From contig JADLEJ010000004.1 of NCBI GenBank assembly GCA_020846195.1, forward strand, positions 248,001 through 312,000: 64,000 nt of DNA. The letters are read 5' to 3'. How positions within the stretch are numbered: the first letter of the stretch is position 1; each line of letters starts with the position of its first letter. Below are positions 7,651-15,604 of this stretch, piece by piece. A program made the translations under genes and the position numbers. The stretch comes from Nitrospira sp. (GTDB taxonomy: Bacteria; Nitrospirota; Nitrospiria; Nitrospirales; Nitrospiraceae). The notes under the pieces were generated by a model. That model searched no databases and had not been told where the DNA came from. It saw nothing but the letters and a program-made list of their open reading frames with translations.

Positions 7651-9583
7651 CCCCGTGCGGGAGATGATCTATTGAAGCGCCGACGGCAAATCGATCCTGT
7701 TTCGCAACCGGAGCTTTCCCGACCAGCTCCTTGACGCTCTGATAAATCCCCTCGGCCGTGAGTCCATAGCGCTCCCGCAGGAGATCCTGCGGACCCTGCT
7801 CAATATACCAATCCGGAAGGCCGAGCACTTTGGTCGTCACATCGGTGATGCGGGCATCGGACAACGCCTCCAAGACCGCGGAGCCGAAGCCGCCCATCTT
7901 GCATCCTTCTTCCACCGTCACCACGTACCGCACCCGCTTCGCCACATCGGCAATCAACTCCTGATCGAGCGGCTTCACAAAGCGCGCGTTCACCACGGCG
8001 GTTGAAATCCCCTCTTGACTCAGCCGTTCCGCGGCTTGCATGGCTTGCCAGACCGAGACACCGATGGCGACAATCGCGACATCGGAACCATCCTTCATCA
8101 ACTCGCCTTTTCCGACCGGCAGCGCCGTGGGCACGGCGTCCATCTGAACACCGAGACTCACCCCGCGCGGATACCGGAGAGCGACCGGCCCATCGTGCTG
8201 GATGCAGGTCTTCATCATATGCTGTAATTCATTTTCATCCTTCGGCGCCATCACCACCATATTCGGCGCATGGCGCAGATAGGCGTAATCGAACGCCCCA
8301 TGGTGCGTTGTGCCGTCTTCAGCAACCAGCCCGCCGCGATCAATGCAGAACACCACAGGAAGATTCTGCGTGGCCACATCGTGAACCACCTGGTCGTACG
8401 CCCGCTGCAAAAAGGTCGAGTACATCGCTACGACCGGCTTGATGCCCTGCGTCGCAAGCCCCGCCGCAAACGTCACCGCATGCTGCTCGGCAATGCCGAC
8501 ATCGTATATGCGATCGGGGAATTCTTTTTCGAATCCGGTGAGGCCGGTTCCTTCGCACATGGCCGCCGTAATGGCCACGATCCGCTTGTCCTCGCGGGCC
8601 AGCTTCACCAGTGAGTCCATGGCGATTTGCGTATAGGAAGGACGGGCGGCTTTCTTGGCCGGCACACCGGTCTCGCGCACGAACGGCGGACAGGCATGAA
8701 ACCAGACCGGATTATTGATGGCCGGTTCATACCCGAGCCCCTTCTTCGTAATCACATGCAGCAGCACAGGCCCCTTCATCTTCAACACGTTTTCCAGAGT
8801 CGGAAGCAAATGTTCGAAGTTATGGCCGTCGATCGGCCCGCTATACTGGAACCCCAGCTCTTCAAACAGCAGCCCTGGAAGAATCGCCCCCTTCGCCAGC
8901 TCTTCCGCCCGGCGAGCCAGCTTCTGCATATCCTCTCCGATGTGAGGAATCTTTCGCAGAAGTTGGCCTGTCTCTTCCCGCATCCTCCCGTAGAACTCAC
9001 CGGTAATCGTCCGGCTCAAATAGGAGGAAATCGCGCCGACGTTCTTCGAGATCGACATTTGATTGTCGTTCAAGATCACCAGAAAATCCTTATTCAACCC
9101 ACCGGCATGATGCAGCCCCTCAAGGGTCATCCCCGCTGTCATCGCGCCGTCCCCAACGACACACACAACTTTATTTTTCTGCTTCAGTTGCTCCCGCGCT
9201 TCGACCAGCCCGAACGCCGCCGACACGCCGGTGCCGGCATGGCCAGCATTGAAGGCGTCATGCGCACTTTCTTCTCTTTTACAGAAACCGCTCAACCCGC
9301 CGTACTGACGCAGCGTATGGAACTGCTCGCGGCGGCCAGTCAACAATTTATGCGCATAGGCCTGATTGCTGGTATCCCAGACAATCTTGTCGGTCGGCGT
9401 CTTCAAGAGATAATGCAACGCCACGGTAAGCTCTACAACACCGAGATTCGACGCGAGATGTCCGCCGACGCTCGATACCGTGTTGATGATCTGCTCGCGA
9501 ATCTCTTCACATAGCGCGGGCAATTGGCTTGTCGGTACTCGCTTGAGATCTGCGGGGCTTTGAATCGTCTTGAGGATCGACAT
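7634..9583 (-). CDS. dxs: 1-deoxy-D-xylulose-5-phosphate synthase
   Basis: DXS condenses pyruvate and glyceraldehyde-3-phosphate in a thiamine diphosphate-dependent reaction, the entry step of the MEP pathway. The 649-residue length is standard. The TPP motif is GDGAMTAG...LNDN (about residues 153-183), preceded by the substrate-binding region HAGTGVSAAFG. The transketolase pyrimidine domain (DVGIAEQHAVTFAAG) and C-terminal domain (TVEEGCKMGGFGSAV) are intact. It is cotranscribed with ispG. A gap of 180 nt separates it from the DUF3187 gene upstream, so it may have its own promoter. Confidence 0.97.
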   Translation of the reverse strand: MSILKTIQSPADLKRVPTSQLPALCEEIREQIINTVSSVGGHLASNLGVVELTVALHYLLKTPTDKIVWDTSNQAYAHKLLTGRREQFHTLRQYGGLSGFCKREESAHDAFNAGHAGTGVSAAFGLVEAREQLKQKNKVVCVVGDGAMTAGMTLEGLHHAGGLNKDFLVILNDNQMSISKNVGAISSYLSRTITGEFYGRMREETGQLLRKIPHIGEDMQKLARRAEELAKGAILPGLLFEELGFQYSGPIDGHNFEHLLPTLENVLKMKGPVLLHVITKKGLGYEPAINNPVWFHACPPFVRETGVPAKKAARPSYTQIAMDSLVKLAREDKRIVAITAAMCEGTGLTGFEKEFPDRIYDVGIAEQHAVTFAAGLATQGIKPVVAMYSTFLQRAYDQVVHDVATQNLPVVFCIDRGGLVAEDGTTHHGAFDYAYLRHAPNMVVMAPKDENELQHMMKTCIQHDGPVALRYPRGVSLGVQMDAVPTALPVGKGELMKDGSDVAIVAIGVSVWQAMQAAERLSQEGISTAVVNARFVKPLDQELIADVAKRVRYVVTVEEGCKMGGFGSAVLEALSDARITDVTTKVLGLPDWYIEQGPQDLLRERYGLTAEGIYQSVKELVGKAPVAKQDRFAVGASIDHLPHGDEQGS

Positions 9584-9763
9584 AGGATGGTCTCCCTTAG
9601 AATCGTATCTCAGCTATTCTGATTGATTTTCACAAACGACGAGGCAGAAGGGTGATGCAATCGCACCACAACAGTAGATTATCAATAAAATTATTTGTCA
9701 GTTTTACACAGCGGCCCTTTGCTGTCAAGCAGTTAGGCGCGCTATCCATCGGACCGTCGCGCT

Positions 9764-10783
9764 TCACGACTCAAATTGAAACGTCATCGTTGTGGAAAGC
9801 GTAAAGTCGGCGGCGCTTCCGACAATGAAGTCGAGATTTTCGACAGCATACACCTGCCAGAGCAACTGAGGCCGCAACCGATAGTTAAACCCCAGCACTC
9901 CCTCTGTGACACCCAGATCGAACACGGGCGAGCCTGTTCCCTTCATCGGCGACGAAAAATAGTCGAAATGCCCCACGATGGAGAAATTCTCCGACCAGAG
10001 ATACTCCACTGCGACCAGCGCGGACACGACCGGCTGCAACTCGAATCCTGCAATGCGGCCGGTCGGAATGACCCCATTGAGATTCGCATAGACCATCCAG
10101 TCCTTGGCAAGATGCTTCTCCATGGCCACACCAAACCCATAATCGGGACTGCCGCTTCCCAAGAGATGCGACTCGTCTCCCGTTGGAAGTTTGATCGCGG
10201 CGCGAAAAGAAATCGTCGGCAACAGATTCGTTTCGGTCAGCACCTGATACTTTCCCAGGATGGAGGCATCACCCAGTCCGACAGCGCCGTTCCGCGCGTT
10301 AATCGCATTTCTCCCACGCGATACCACACTATAGGCATAATTGGTATCTTCCAGCGCTCTGCGATCCGGCGCTAACCCGGTCGTCCCCCGCTCAACGGCT
10401 GAGATCATTCCATTCATGATCCCCTGATACCGGTACAGCACCGGGATTTCCACCGCCATTTCCAACCGCTCGGTCACACCGTATCGGAGAAACAGTCCCG
10501 ACCGGACACTTTCAAACTTCATCGAGACTGAGGCCTGCGAATTCGTGTCGGAAAAGACGTTGGCGGTATTGGCCAGTTCGACCCGCAAATCGAGCGCGCC
10601 TGGTTTCAAGACCGTCGCGCGATCGCCGGGCATCCCGAGCACCAATTGGTGAAGCGGCTGAAAGTTTCTGACCGGGAACGGGCCAAATCCCTCAGCCCAC
10701 ACAAGCCGGGGGCTCACGCCACCGGCCAGCGCAAGGCTCACAAACAGGATGGCAAAAATGACCCGACTCCCCAACATCTTCAA
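9764..10783 (-). CDS. DUF3187-like outer-membrane beta-barrel protein
   Basis: The 339-residue protein has a signal peptide (first 30 residues, ending LVWA). The rest alternates short amphipathic beta strands, with motifs such as GRNAINARNGAVGLGDASILGKYQ and KLPTGDESHLLGSGSPDYGFG. This resembles DUF3187 / transporter-like outer-membrane proteins. The C-terminus TMTFQFES is close to the aromatic signature of outer-membrane barrels. It starts 9 nt after the Omp85-like gene and seems to be the last gene of the shc-hpnG-mla operon. Function is unknown; a role as an outer-membrane channel or lipid acceptor is inferred from position only. Confidence 0.7.
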   Translation of the reverse strand: MKMLGSRVIFAILFVSLALAGGVSPRLVWAEGFGPFPVRNFQPLHQLVLGMPGDRATVLKPGALDLRVELANTANVFSDTNSQASVSMKFESVRSGLFLRYGVTERLEMAVEIPVLYRYQGIMNGMISAVERGTTGLAPDRRALEDTNYAYSVVSRGRNAINARNGAVGLGDASILGKYQVLTETNLLPTISFRAAIKLPTGDESHLLGSGSPDYGFGVAMEKHLAKDWMVYANLNGVIPTGRIAGFELQPVVSALVAVEYLWSENFSIVGHFDYFSSPMKGTGSPVFDLGVTEGVLGFNYRLRPQLLWQVYAVENLDFIVGSAADFTLSTTMTFQFES

Positions 10784-10792
10784 CCTCGCTCT

Positions 10793-12001
10793 CTAGTACG
10801 GAAAATCAAGTCCGGCGAAAATGGCGCCGCCTTCACGGCTAAATCCATAATCGAGCCGCCCCACGACATTCGGCCGCACAATGCCGCGAATGCCGATCCC
10901 CGGAGTCATTCGGTAATCTTTGGCACTGACATCTTTGAAATTCCCAAAGACTTGTCCGGTATCGAGAAACGGAGCCAATTCGAAATCGGCCATGACCCCG
11001 GCCAGCCGCGTGCGGGCGATATGAATCCGCTCCTCGATACTAATGGCAATCAAATGCTTATCGATGTATCGATCGACGCCGAATCCGCGGAGATTGTTCT
11101 GCCCGCCCAGCGAACTTTGCTCGAAAAACGGGACCTGCGTGCCGATCGTGGCCTGCAAATTGGCCCGCACGACAAGAATGGCCCGCTTGGACTCGCTGGG
11201 GAACAGCTTCTTGATGTCGAGCTCATAGCGCGAATAGATCGGATGCTCCCCGTTTCTCACATTCTGATTCAGCTCCGCGTAGGCCGTAATGGCCATCCCG
11301 TCCGTGGGCGTCACCAAATTGTTGCGCGTATCGTAGTAAAAACTCGCGCGATGCCCGACGATGATCGACTCCCCTCTCACTCCGTCCACCGCCCCAAATT
11401 GCTCGCCCGTGAACGGGAGATTCGTGGCCCCGCGCTGAAGCTGCACATCGCGCACACGCTGGGCCAGCGCAATCTGCGTCACCTCATTCATATAGACGCC
11501 GAACCGCCAGTTGGCGCGTATTTCCCGGGCGGTGTAATTCGTTTCGTTTCCTTCAATGGAATCCTGCCCAAGACCGAAAAACCGGGACGTGGCATTCTTA
11601 AAAAACGATCCGCCGAACTGCAAAAAATACCGCCCGTTGCTGAAAGCGGGATCCACATAGGAAAAGACCAGCTTGCGTTCGATCTTTTCCGTGAGCGATC
11701 CGATAAATTGAATTTGCCGCCCGCCCGGCTCGTACTGGAAGAAATTGAATGCGCCTCTGGTGCCGACGATTGAATTCCGAATCAGCATCGGAGCCATCAA
11801 ATACTTCAGCTCTCCGTCAGGATCGGTGATCAAAATCGGCATGATCAGCCCGAGATCGTTCCCGTCGTTGCGCGTCGTCGACACCGACGGCACAGGAATA
11901 ACCTGCGTGTCCGCCCAGGCGGAAGACAGGCACAGCCCGCCGTGCCCTACCCATAGGCACAGGGTCAACACAGCAAGTCGATGCAGGAAAGACATGAACA
12001 A
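10793..12001 (-). CDS. POTRA-less Omp85/D15-family outer-membrane barrel
   Basis: The 402-residue protein has a signal peptide (to about residue 30) and then goes directly into beta strands, with no POTRA domains as in BamA/TamA. The Omp85 loop motif is present as NNLRGFGVDRY, and the last strand ends in an aromatic (GLDFPY). Repeated strands (SFYYDTRNNLVTPTDG) match the bacterial surface antigen domain. It lies 15 nt after the MlaC-like gene. Context suggests an outer-membrane partner for the Mla-like system, analogous in position though not in sequence to MlaA. That role is inference. Confidence 0.75.
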   Translation of the reverse strand: MFMSFLHRLAVLTLCLWVGHGGLCLSSAWADTQVIPVPSVSTTRNDGNDLGLIMPILITDPDGELKYLMAPMLIRNSIVGTRGAFNFFQYEPGGRQIQFIGSLTEKIERKLVFSYVDPAFSNGRYFLQFGGSFFKNATSRFFGLGQDSIEGNETNYTAREIRANWRFGVYMNEVTQIALAQRVRDVQLQRGATNLPFTGEQFGAVDGVRGESIIVGHRASFYYDTRNNLVTPTDGMAITAYAELNQNVRNGEHPIYSRYELDIKKLFPSESKRAILVVRANLQATIGTQVPFFEQSSLGGQNNLRGFGVDRYIDKHLIAISIEERIHIARTRLAGVMADFELAPFLDTGQVFGNFKDVSAKDYRMTPGIGIRGIVRPNVVGRLDYGFSREGGAIFAGLDFPY

Positions 12002-12016
12002 ACGGCCTGACTGGTC

Positions 12017-12673
12017 TTACGGAGATTTGAGCTTATCGGATTTCTTCCGGAGTTGATCGACAAGATCGGGATAGGATGAGGCGCGAAGGATCTTGGTGAA
12101 CTGTCCACGATAATTGTTCACTAAACTCACGCCATCGACCACCACATCGTACACCCGCCAATCGGCGCCGTGATTGATGAGACGATAGTCGAGCGGGATT
12201 TCCGTTTTCCCCGAGAGGATCTTGGTCCGCACTTCGGCATACTCTTTCTCTGTCCGTTCGTGCAAATACTGCACGCCTTCACCCGAATAGGACTCCACTT
12301 TTTCCGCATACGAATTCGTCAAGAGCGTCTGAAACAACGACACGAACTCCTGCTTCTCTTTATCCGACAGCTGGTTCCAGGGAGCTCCGAGCGCCCGGCG
12401 GGACATCTCCTGATAGTCGAACCGCTCGGCCACCGTTTTCTCCAGCAGGGACCGCCGCTCGTCGGCCTTGGCCGCCTGCTTCAATTCCTTATCGTGAATG
12501 ATGCGCAGCACCTCGTCGATCGTGCCCTTCATCGAGTCCGTCGGAGGACCGGCAAAAACCTGAGGCGGCACAAACCCAGACGACAGCCATAGCCCCACCA
12601 GCCCGATCAAAGCCAGCCGGCCAATCCGCCGCACCGTTGCGCCATCGAGAATTTTCATACCATGCGTGGCCAT
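12017..12673 (-). CDS. MlaC/Ttg2D-family periplasmic lipid-binding protein (HpnM-like)
   Basis: The 218-residue protein starts at an ATG with GGAGGAG 8 nt upstream, has an N-terminal signal helix (about 18-42) and then the Tol_Tol_Ttg2 fold. Recognisable parts are ERFDYQEMSRRALG, SDKEKQEFVSLFQTLLTNSYAEKV and a C-terminal GADWRVYDVVVDGVSLVNNYRGQF. MlaC shuttles phospholipids across the periplasm; HpnM, found in hopanoid clusters, is a relative. It follows the MCE gene and precedes the Omp85-like barrel, so it probably ferries a lipid, possibly hopanoid or phospholipid, between the membranes. Confidence 0.88.
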   Translation of the reverse strand: MATHGMKILDGATVRRIGRLALIGLVGLWLSSGFVPPQVFAGPPTDSMKGTIDEVLRIIHDKELKQAAKADERRSLLEKTVAERFDYQEMSRRALGAPWNQLSDKEKQEFVSLFQTLLTNSYAEKVESYSGEGVQYLHERTEKEYAEVRTKILSGKTEIPLDYRLINHGADWRVYDVVVDGVSLVNNYRGQFTKILRASSYPDLVDQLRKKSDKLKSP

Positions 12674-12729
12674 CGCAGACTCCTCCCTATCGAACTGTCC
12701 ACCAAATCGCGCACGAAAGATCGAACGCG

Positions 12730-13179
12730 TCAGTTCACCTTACCATGAACGAATTGACTGACGACTTCCTCAAGATCCAAGCCGGATTCGGTATCCCGAA
12801 TGGTACCGCCGGCCTTCAGCGGATCGCCCCCGCCGCCGGGCGACAGCGCCAGAAACTTTTCCCCGATAATCCCTCTCGTCTTGATCGATGCAATGGTATC
12901 CGTATAGAGTTTCACCCCGTTGCCGACTGCGAGCGTAACAACCGCGCGATCCTCTTTGAGCGCGATGCCTCTCACACGCCCCACCTCCACGCCGGCAATT
13001 TCGATGGCCGCCCCAGGCTTCAGGCCGGTCGCGGTATTGAACAGCGCCGTCACTTCATACAGATCGCCGCCGATGACCTCCAGCTTTCCCAGCTTGATGG
13101 AGAGGTAGCCCAGGCACAGAATCCCGACCAGGACAAACGCGCCGACCACCAGTTCCAGTTTGGTATTTTCCATCGCCAT
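12730..13179 (-). CDS. mlaD: MlaD-like MCE-domain protein
   Basis: This is a 149-residue protein with one N-terminal transmembrane helix (LVVGAFVLVGILCLGYLSI) followed by a single MCE domain (VTALFNTATGLKPGAAIEIAGVEVGRV). MlaD forms a hexameric ring on the periplasmic side of the MlaFE transporter and binds lipid. Length is close to that of other short MlaD proteins. It begins 7 nt after the mlaF stop codon. Confidence 0.9.
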   Translation of the reverse strand: MAMENTKLELVVGAFVLVGILCLGYLSIKLGKLEVIGGDLYEVTALFNTATGLKPGAAIEIAGVEVGRVRGIALKEDRAVVTLAVGNGVKLYTDTIASIKTRGIIGEKFLALSPGGGGDPLKAGGTIRDTESGLDLEEVVSQFVHGKVN

Positions 13180-13186
13180 ACTCCCG

Positions 13187-13945
13187 TTACGAGCGTGCCG
13201 CCGCGCCGGACAGCACGACCGGCCCCCCGACTGAAATAAACTCCTGGATCTCCGGATCTGTCGTGCGGATGAATTCAGCGGGCGGAGCCATCACCGCAAT
13301 CCGACCCTGTTTCAAGATGGCCACGTAGTCGGACAGAAAGAAAATCTCCGGGATCTCATGACTGACCATGACCGCCGTAAAGCCGAACGTCCGCTGCATC
13401 GTCGTAATCAACTCGTGAATGGCTTTCGCCATCAACGGATCCAGCCCCGTGGTCGGCTCATCGAACAAGACGATCTCTGGCCGCACCACTAACGCGCGGG
13501 CCAATCCGGCGCGCTTTCTCATGCCGCCGCTGAGCTCAGCCGGGAATTTGTGCCCCATGCCGGCCAAGCCGACCTGCTCAAGCATCTCGTTCACCCTTGT
13601 CGCCACGTCAGGCCCCGTCATCCTCAACTTTTCTTTTAGCGGGAAAGCTACGTTCTCGAACACGGACATCGAGTCGAACAGCGCGGCCCCCTGAAACAAC
13701 ATCGAAAATCGCTTCCGCACATCATTCAACGGCCGGCCGCGCAAGCGAGAGATCTCGACATCCCCAACCCATACTTGACCTTCATCCGGCTGGAATAGCC
13801 CGATCATGTGCTTCAACAGCACGCTCTTCCCTTCGCCGCTACGCCCGATAATGGTCGTCAGCTTTCCCGTGGGGATCGTGAGATCGACCCCTCGCAAAAC
13901 GGGCTGCGTCCCCAGCGTCTTTTTCACCCCGACCAGCTTGATCAT
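13187..13945 (-). CDS. mlaF: MlaF-like ABC transporter ATPase
   Basis: The 252-residue ATPase starts at the ATG at 13945, two nt after the mlaE stop (TAAGTATG). A longer in-frame start at 14140 would overlap mlaE by nearly 200 nt and is not credible. Visible motifs are Walker A GRSGEGKS, the signature LSGGMRKR, Walker B IVLFDEPTTGLDP and the H-loop histidine in VMVSHEIPE. It energises lipid movement through the MlaE permease on the inner membrane. Confidence 0.93.
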   Translation of the reverse strand: MIKLVGVKKTLGTQPVLRGVDLTIPTGKLTTIIGRSGEGKSVLLKHMIGLFQPDEGQVWVGDVEISRLRGRPLNDVRKRFSMLFQGAALFDSMSVFENVAFPLKEKLRMTGPDVATRVNEMLEQVGLAGMGHKFPAELSGGMRKRAGLARALVVRPEIVLFDEPTTGLDPLMAKAIHELITTMQRTFGFTAVMVSHEIPEIFFLSDYVAILKQGRIAVMAPPAEFIRTTDPEIQEFISVGGPVVLSGAAARS

Positions 13946-13947
13946 AC

Positions 13948-14715
13948 TTAGAGCAAAATCGATGTCAGGAAATAATCCCACACGAGAATCACCACCGAAG
14001 ACAAGACCACCGCCTCCGTCGTCGCCGAGCCCAGCCCTTCGGCGCTCATCCGCGTGTAGAATCCCTTGTAGCAGCAGACCCAGCTGATGATCAATCCGAA
14101 GCTGATCGATTTGAGAATCCCGCCGTAGATATCTTTCCACTCGACGGCGGACTCGATCGACGTCCAGTAGGAGCCGGCATTGACGCCCAGCAAATCCACC
14201 CCGACCAGATAGCCGCCGTAAATCCCGACCACGTCGAAGAGCGCGACCAGCAGCGGCACGCCGATCAAGCCCCCCACCATTTTTGGCGCAATCAAATATT
14301 GGAGCGGATTGATGGCCATCGTGTCGAGCGCGTCGATCTGCTCCGTGATGCGCATGATGCCGATTTCAGCGGTCATGGCCGAACCAGCCCGAGCCGTCAC
14401 CATCAGCGCCGCCAGCACCGGCCCCAACTCACGAATCATGCTCAACGCCACGGCCGACCCGAGCAATCCCTCGGAACCGAACTTCCGCAAACTATAATAG
14501 CCCTGAAGGGCGAGCACCATACCGGTAAATCCCGCCGTCAGCACGACGACAAATGTGGATTTATACCCGATGAAATGCAGCTGCTTGACGAACTGAATGA
14601 ATCGGAACGGCGGCCGCACCAACCATCCAAAAGACGACACGAGGAAAATAAGCATCCGGCCCATCTCACGGACATGCTTCAAAACCAGCCGCCCTATCGC
14701 TGCAACCATAGTCAT
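13948..14715 (-). CDS. mlaE: MlaE-like ABC transporter permease
   Basis: The 255-residue MlaE/PqiA-type permease has about five or six transmembrane helices. Family landmarks are visible: the N-terminal amphipathic helix (LVRPPFRFIQFVKQLHFIG), FTGMVLALQGYYSLRKFG, RELGPVLAALMVTARAGSAMTAEIG and the EQIDAL coupling helix. It follows the hpnG-like gene by 34 nt and precedes mlaF by 2 nt, so transporter subunits are made in order E-F-D-C. Confidence 0.92.
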   Translation of the reverse strand: MTMVAAIGRLVLKHVREMGRMLIFLVSSFGWLVRPPFRFIQFVKQLHFIGYKSTFVVVLTAGFTGMVLALQGYYSLRKFGSEGLLGSAVALSMIRELGPVLAALMVTARAGSAMTAEIGIMRITEQIDALDTMAINPLQYLIAPKMVGGLIGVPLLVALFDVVGIYGGYLVGVDLLGVNAGSYWTSIESAVEWKDIYGGILKSISFGLIISWVCCYKGFYTRMSAEGLGSATTEAVVLSSVVILVWDYFLTSILL

Positions 14716-14749
14716 CGCGTCACCGCCATTGGTATCGCTGCGAGAATCG

Positions 14750-15604
14750 TCATCGTGTCATGGGTGAATCGGACATGGTTCCGAACCGGGCAGTGAGCAG
14801 GGTCCGCAGCTGTCTCGTCAGCGCCGCCGCGGCGACAGCGCTCTGCCGCCGCAATCGATTAAGCCCCAGCAGGCTCGACGGATGCGCGAGCACCGCGCCG
14901 ACACCCTTCAGCCACCCAGTGGGCCTGAGAAACAAATTGAAGTCAAGGGGCAGCTCTTCCATCACCAAATCCGACACGGATCGCACGATGAGGAAGGGCA
15001 CCTGAGCCGTCTTGGCCTCACTCGCCAATGCCGCGCTCTCCATATCCAGCCCCGTCGCGCGCGTCCGTTCTGCCAGCGCGACTTTCTCCTCGGCACGATA
15101 CACGATGCGGTCTGAAGAAATAAACGAGCCAGACGCGGCATAGCCGGCGGCTTCGGTTTCATTCAACAAAACGCACCACCGTTGCCGTTCCTCTCCGTCC
15201 ACCTCAAGATAATCGAGCGGCCCGCCGGAATGAATTGCCGCCGCCTTGGTTCCAATCAGAATATCGCCTATGGCCGCTGGCCGCAGCGCGCAGGCAAATC
15301 CGCTTGAAACCGCCAATGAAAAATCCTGCCGCGACAAAACATCCCGCGCCGCCGCATGCGCCCTTTGCGGGCCCACTCCGGTCTGAATCACCCAGCATTC
15401 CCCCCCATCCACCGCCGCACAATACCGCGGCCGCCCTTGCATCTTGTCCATGCGGCCGCCGGGAATGGCAGCCTTCACCGCGGCAAACTCCCAGACTGTC
15501 GCGACGAAAATCGCAATGCGGATGGCAATCGGAGAAGTAACAGGAGGAGAAGACAGCGCCGCCGTCGAAACGGGCGCGTCCGTCAACGATCGAACCGATA
15601 GCAT
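14750..15604 (-). CDS. hpnG: hopanoid-associated nucleoside phosphorylase, HpnG-like
   Basis: HpnG removes adenine from adenosylhopane to give phosphoribosylhopane, the step after HpnH. The protein belongs to the purine nucleoside phosphorylase / MTAN fold: IFVATVWEFAAVKAA, QTGVGPQRAHAAARDVL, SSGFACALRPAAIGDILI and ATGLDMESAALASEA (nucleoside-binding glutamate region), then IVRSVSDL. The start is uncertain. ATG 15604 overlaps shc by 22 nt, while a TTG at 15586 would make a 4-nt overlap with the shc stop; neither has a clear ribosome-binding site. The gene directly follows shc, supporting the hopanoid role over a general phosphorylase. Confidence 0.82.
   Translation of the reverse strand: MLSVRSLTDAPVSTAALSSPPVTSPIAIRIAIFVATVWEFAAVKAAIPGGRMDKMQGRPRYCAAVDGGECWVIQTGVGPQRAHAAARDVLSRQDFSLAVSSGFACALRPAAIGDILIGTKAAAIHSGGPLDYLEVDGEERQRWCVLLNETEAAGYAASGSFISSDRIVYRAEEKVALAERTRATGLDMESAALASEAKTAQVPFLIVRSVSDLVMEELPLDFNLFLRPTGWLKGVGAVLAHPSSLLGLNRLRRQSAVAAAALTRQLRTLLTARFGTMSDSPMTR

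Noticed and set aside
13946..14140. Longer N-terminus for the MlaF-like ATPase.
   Set aside because: It would lie within mlaE in another frame; the ATG at 13945 gives the normal ABC ATPase N-terminus.
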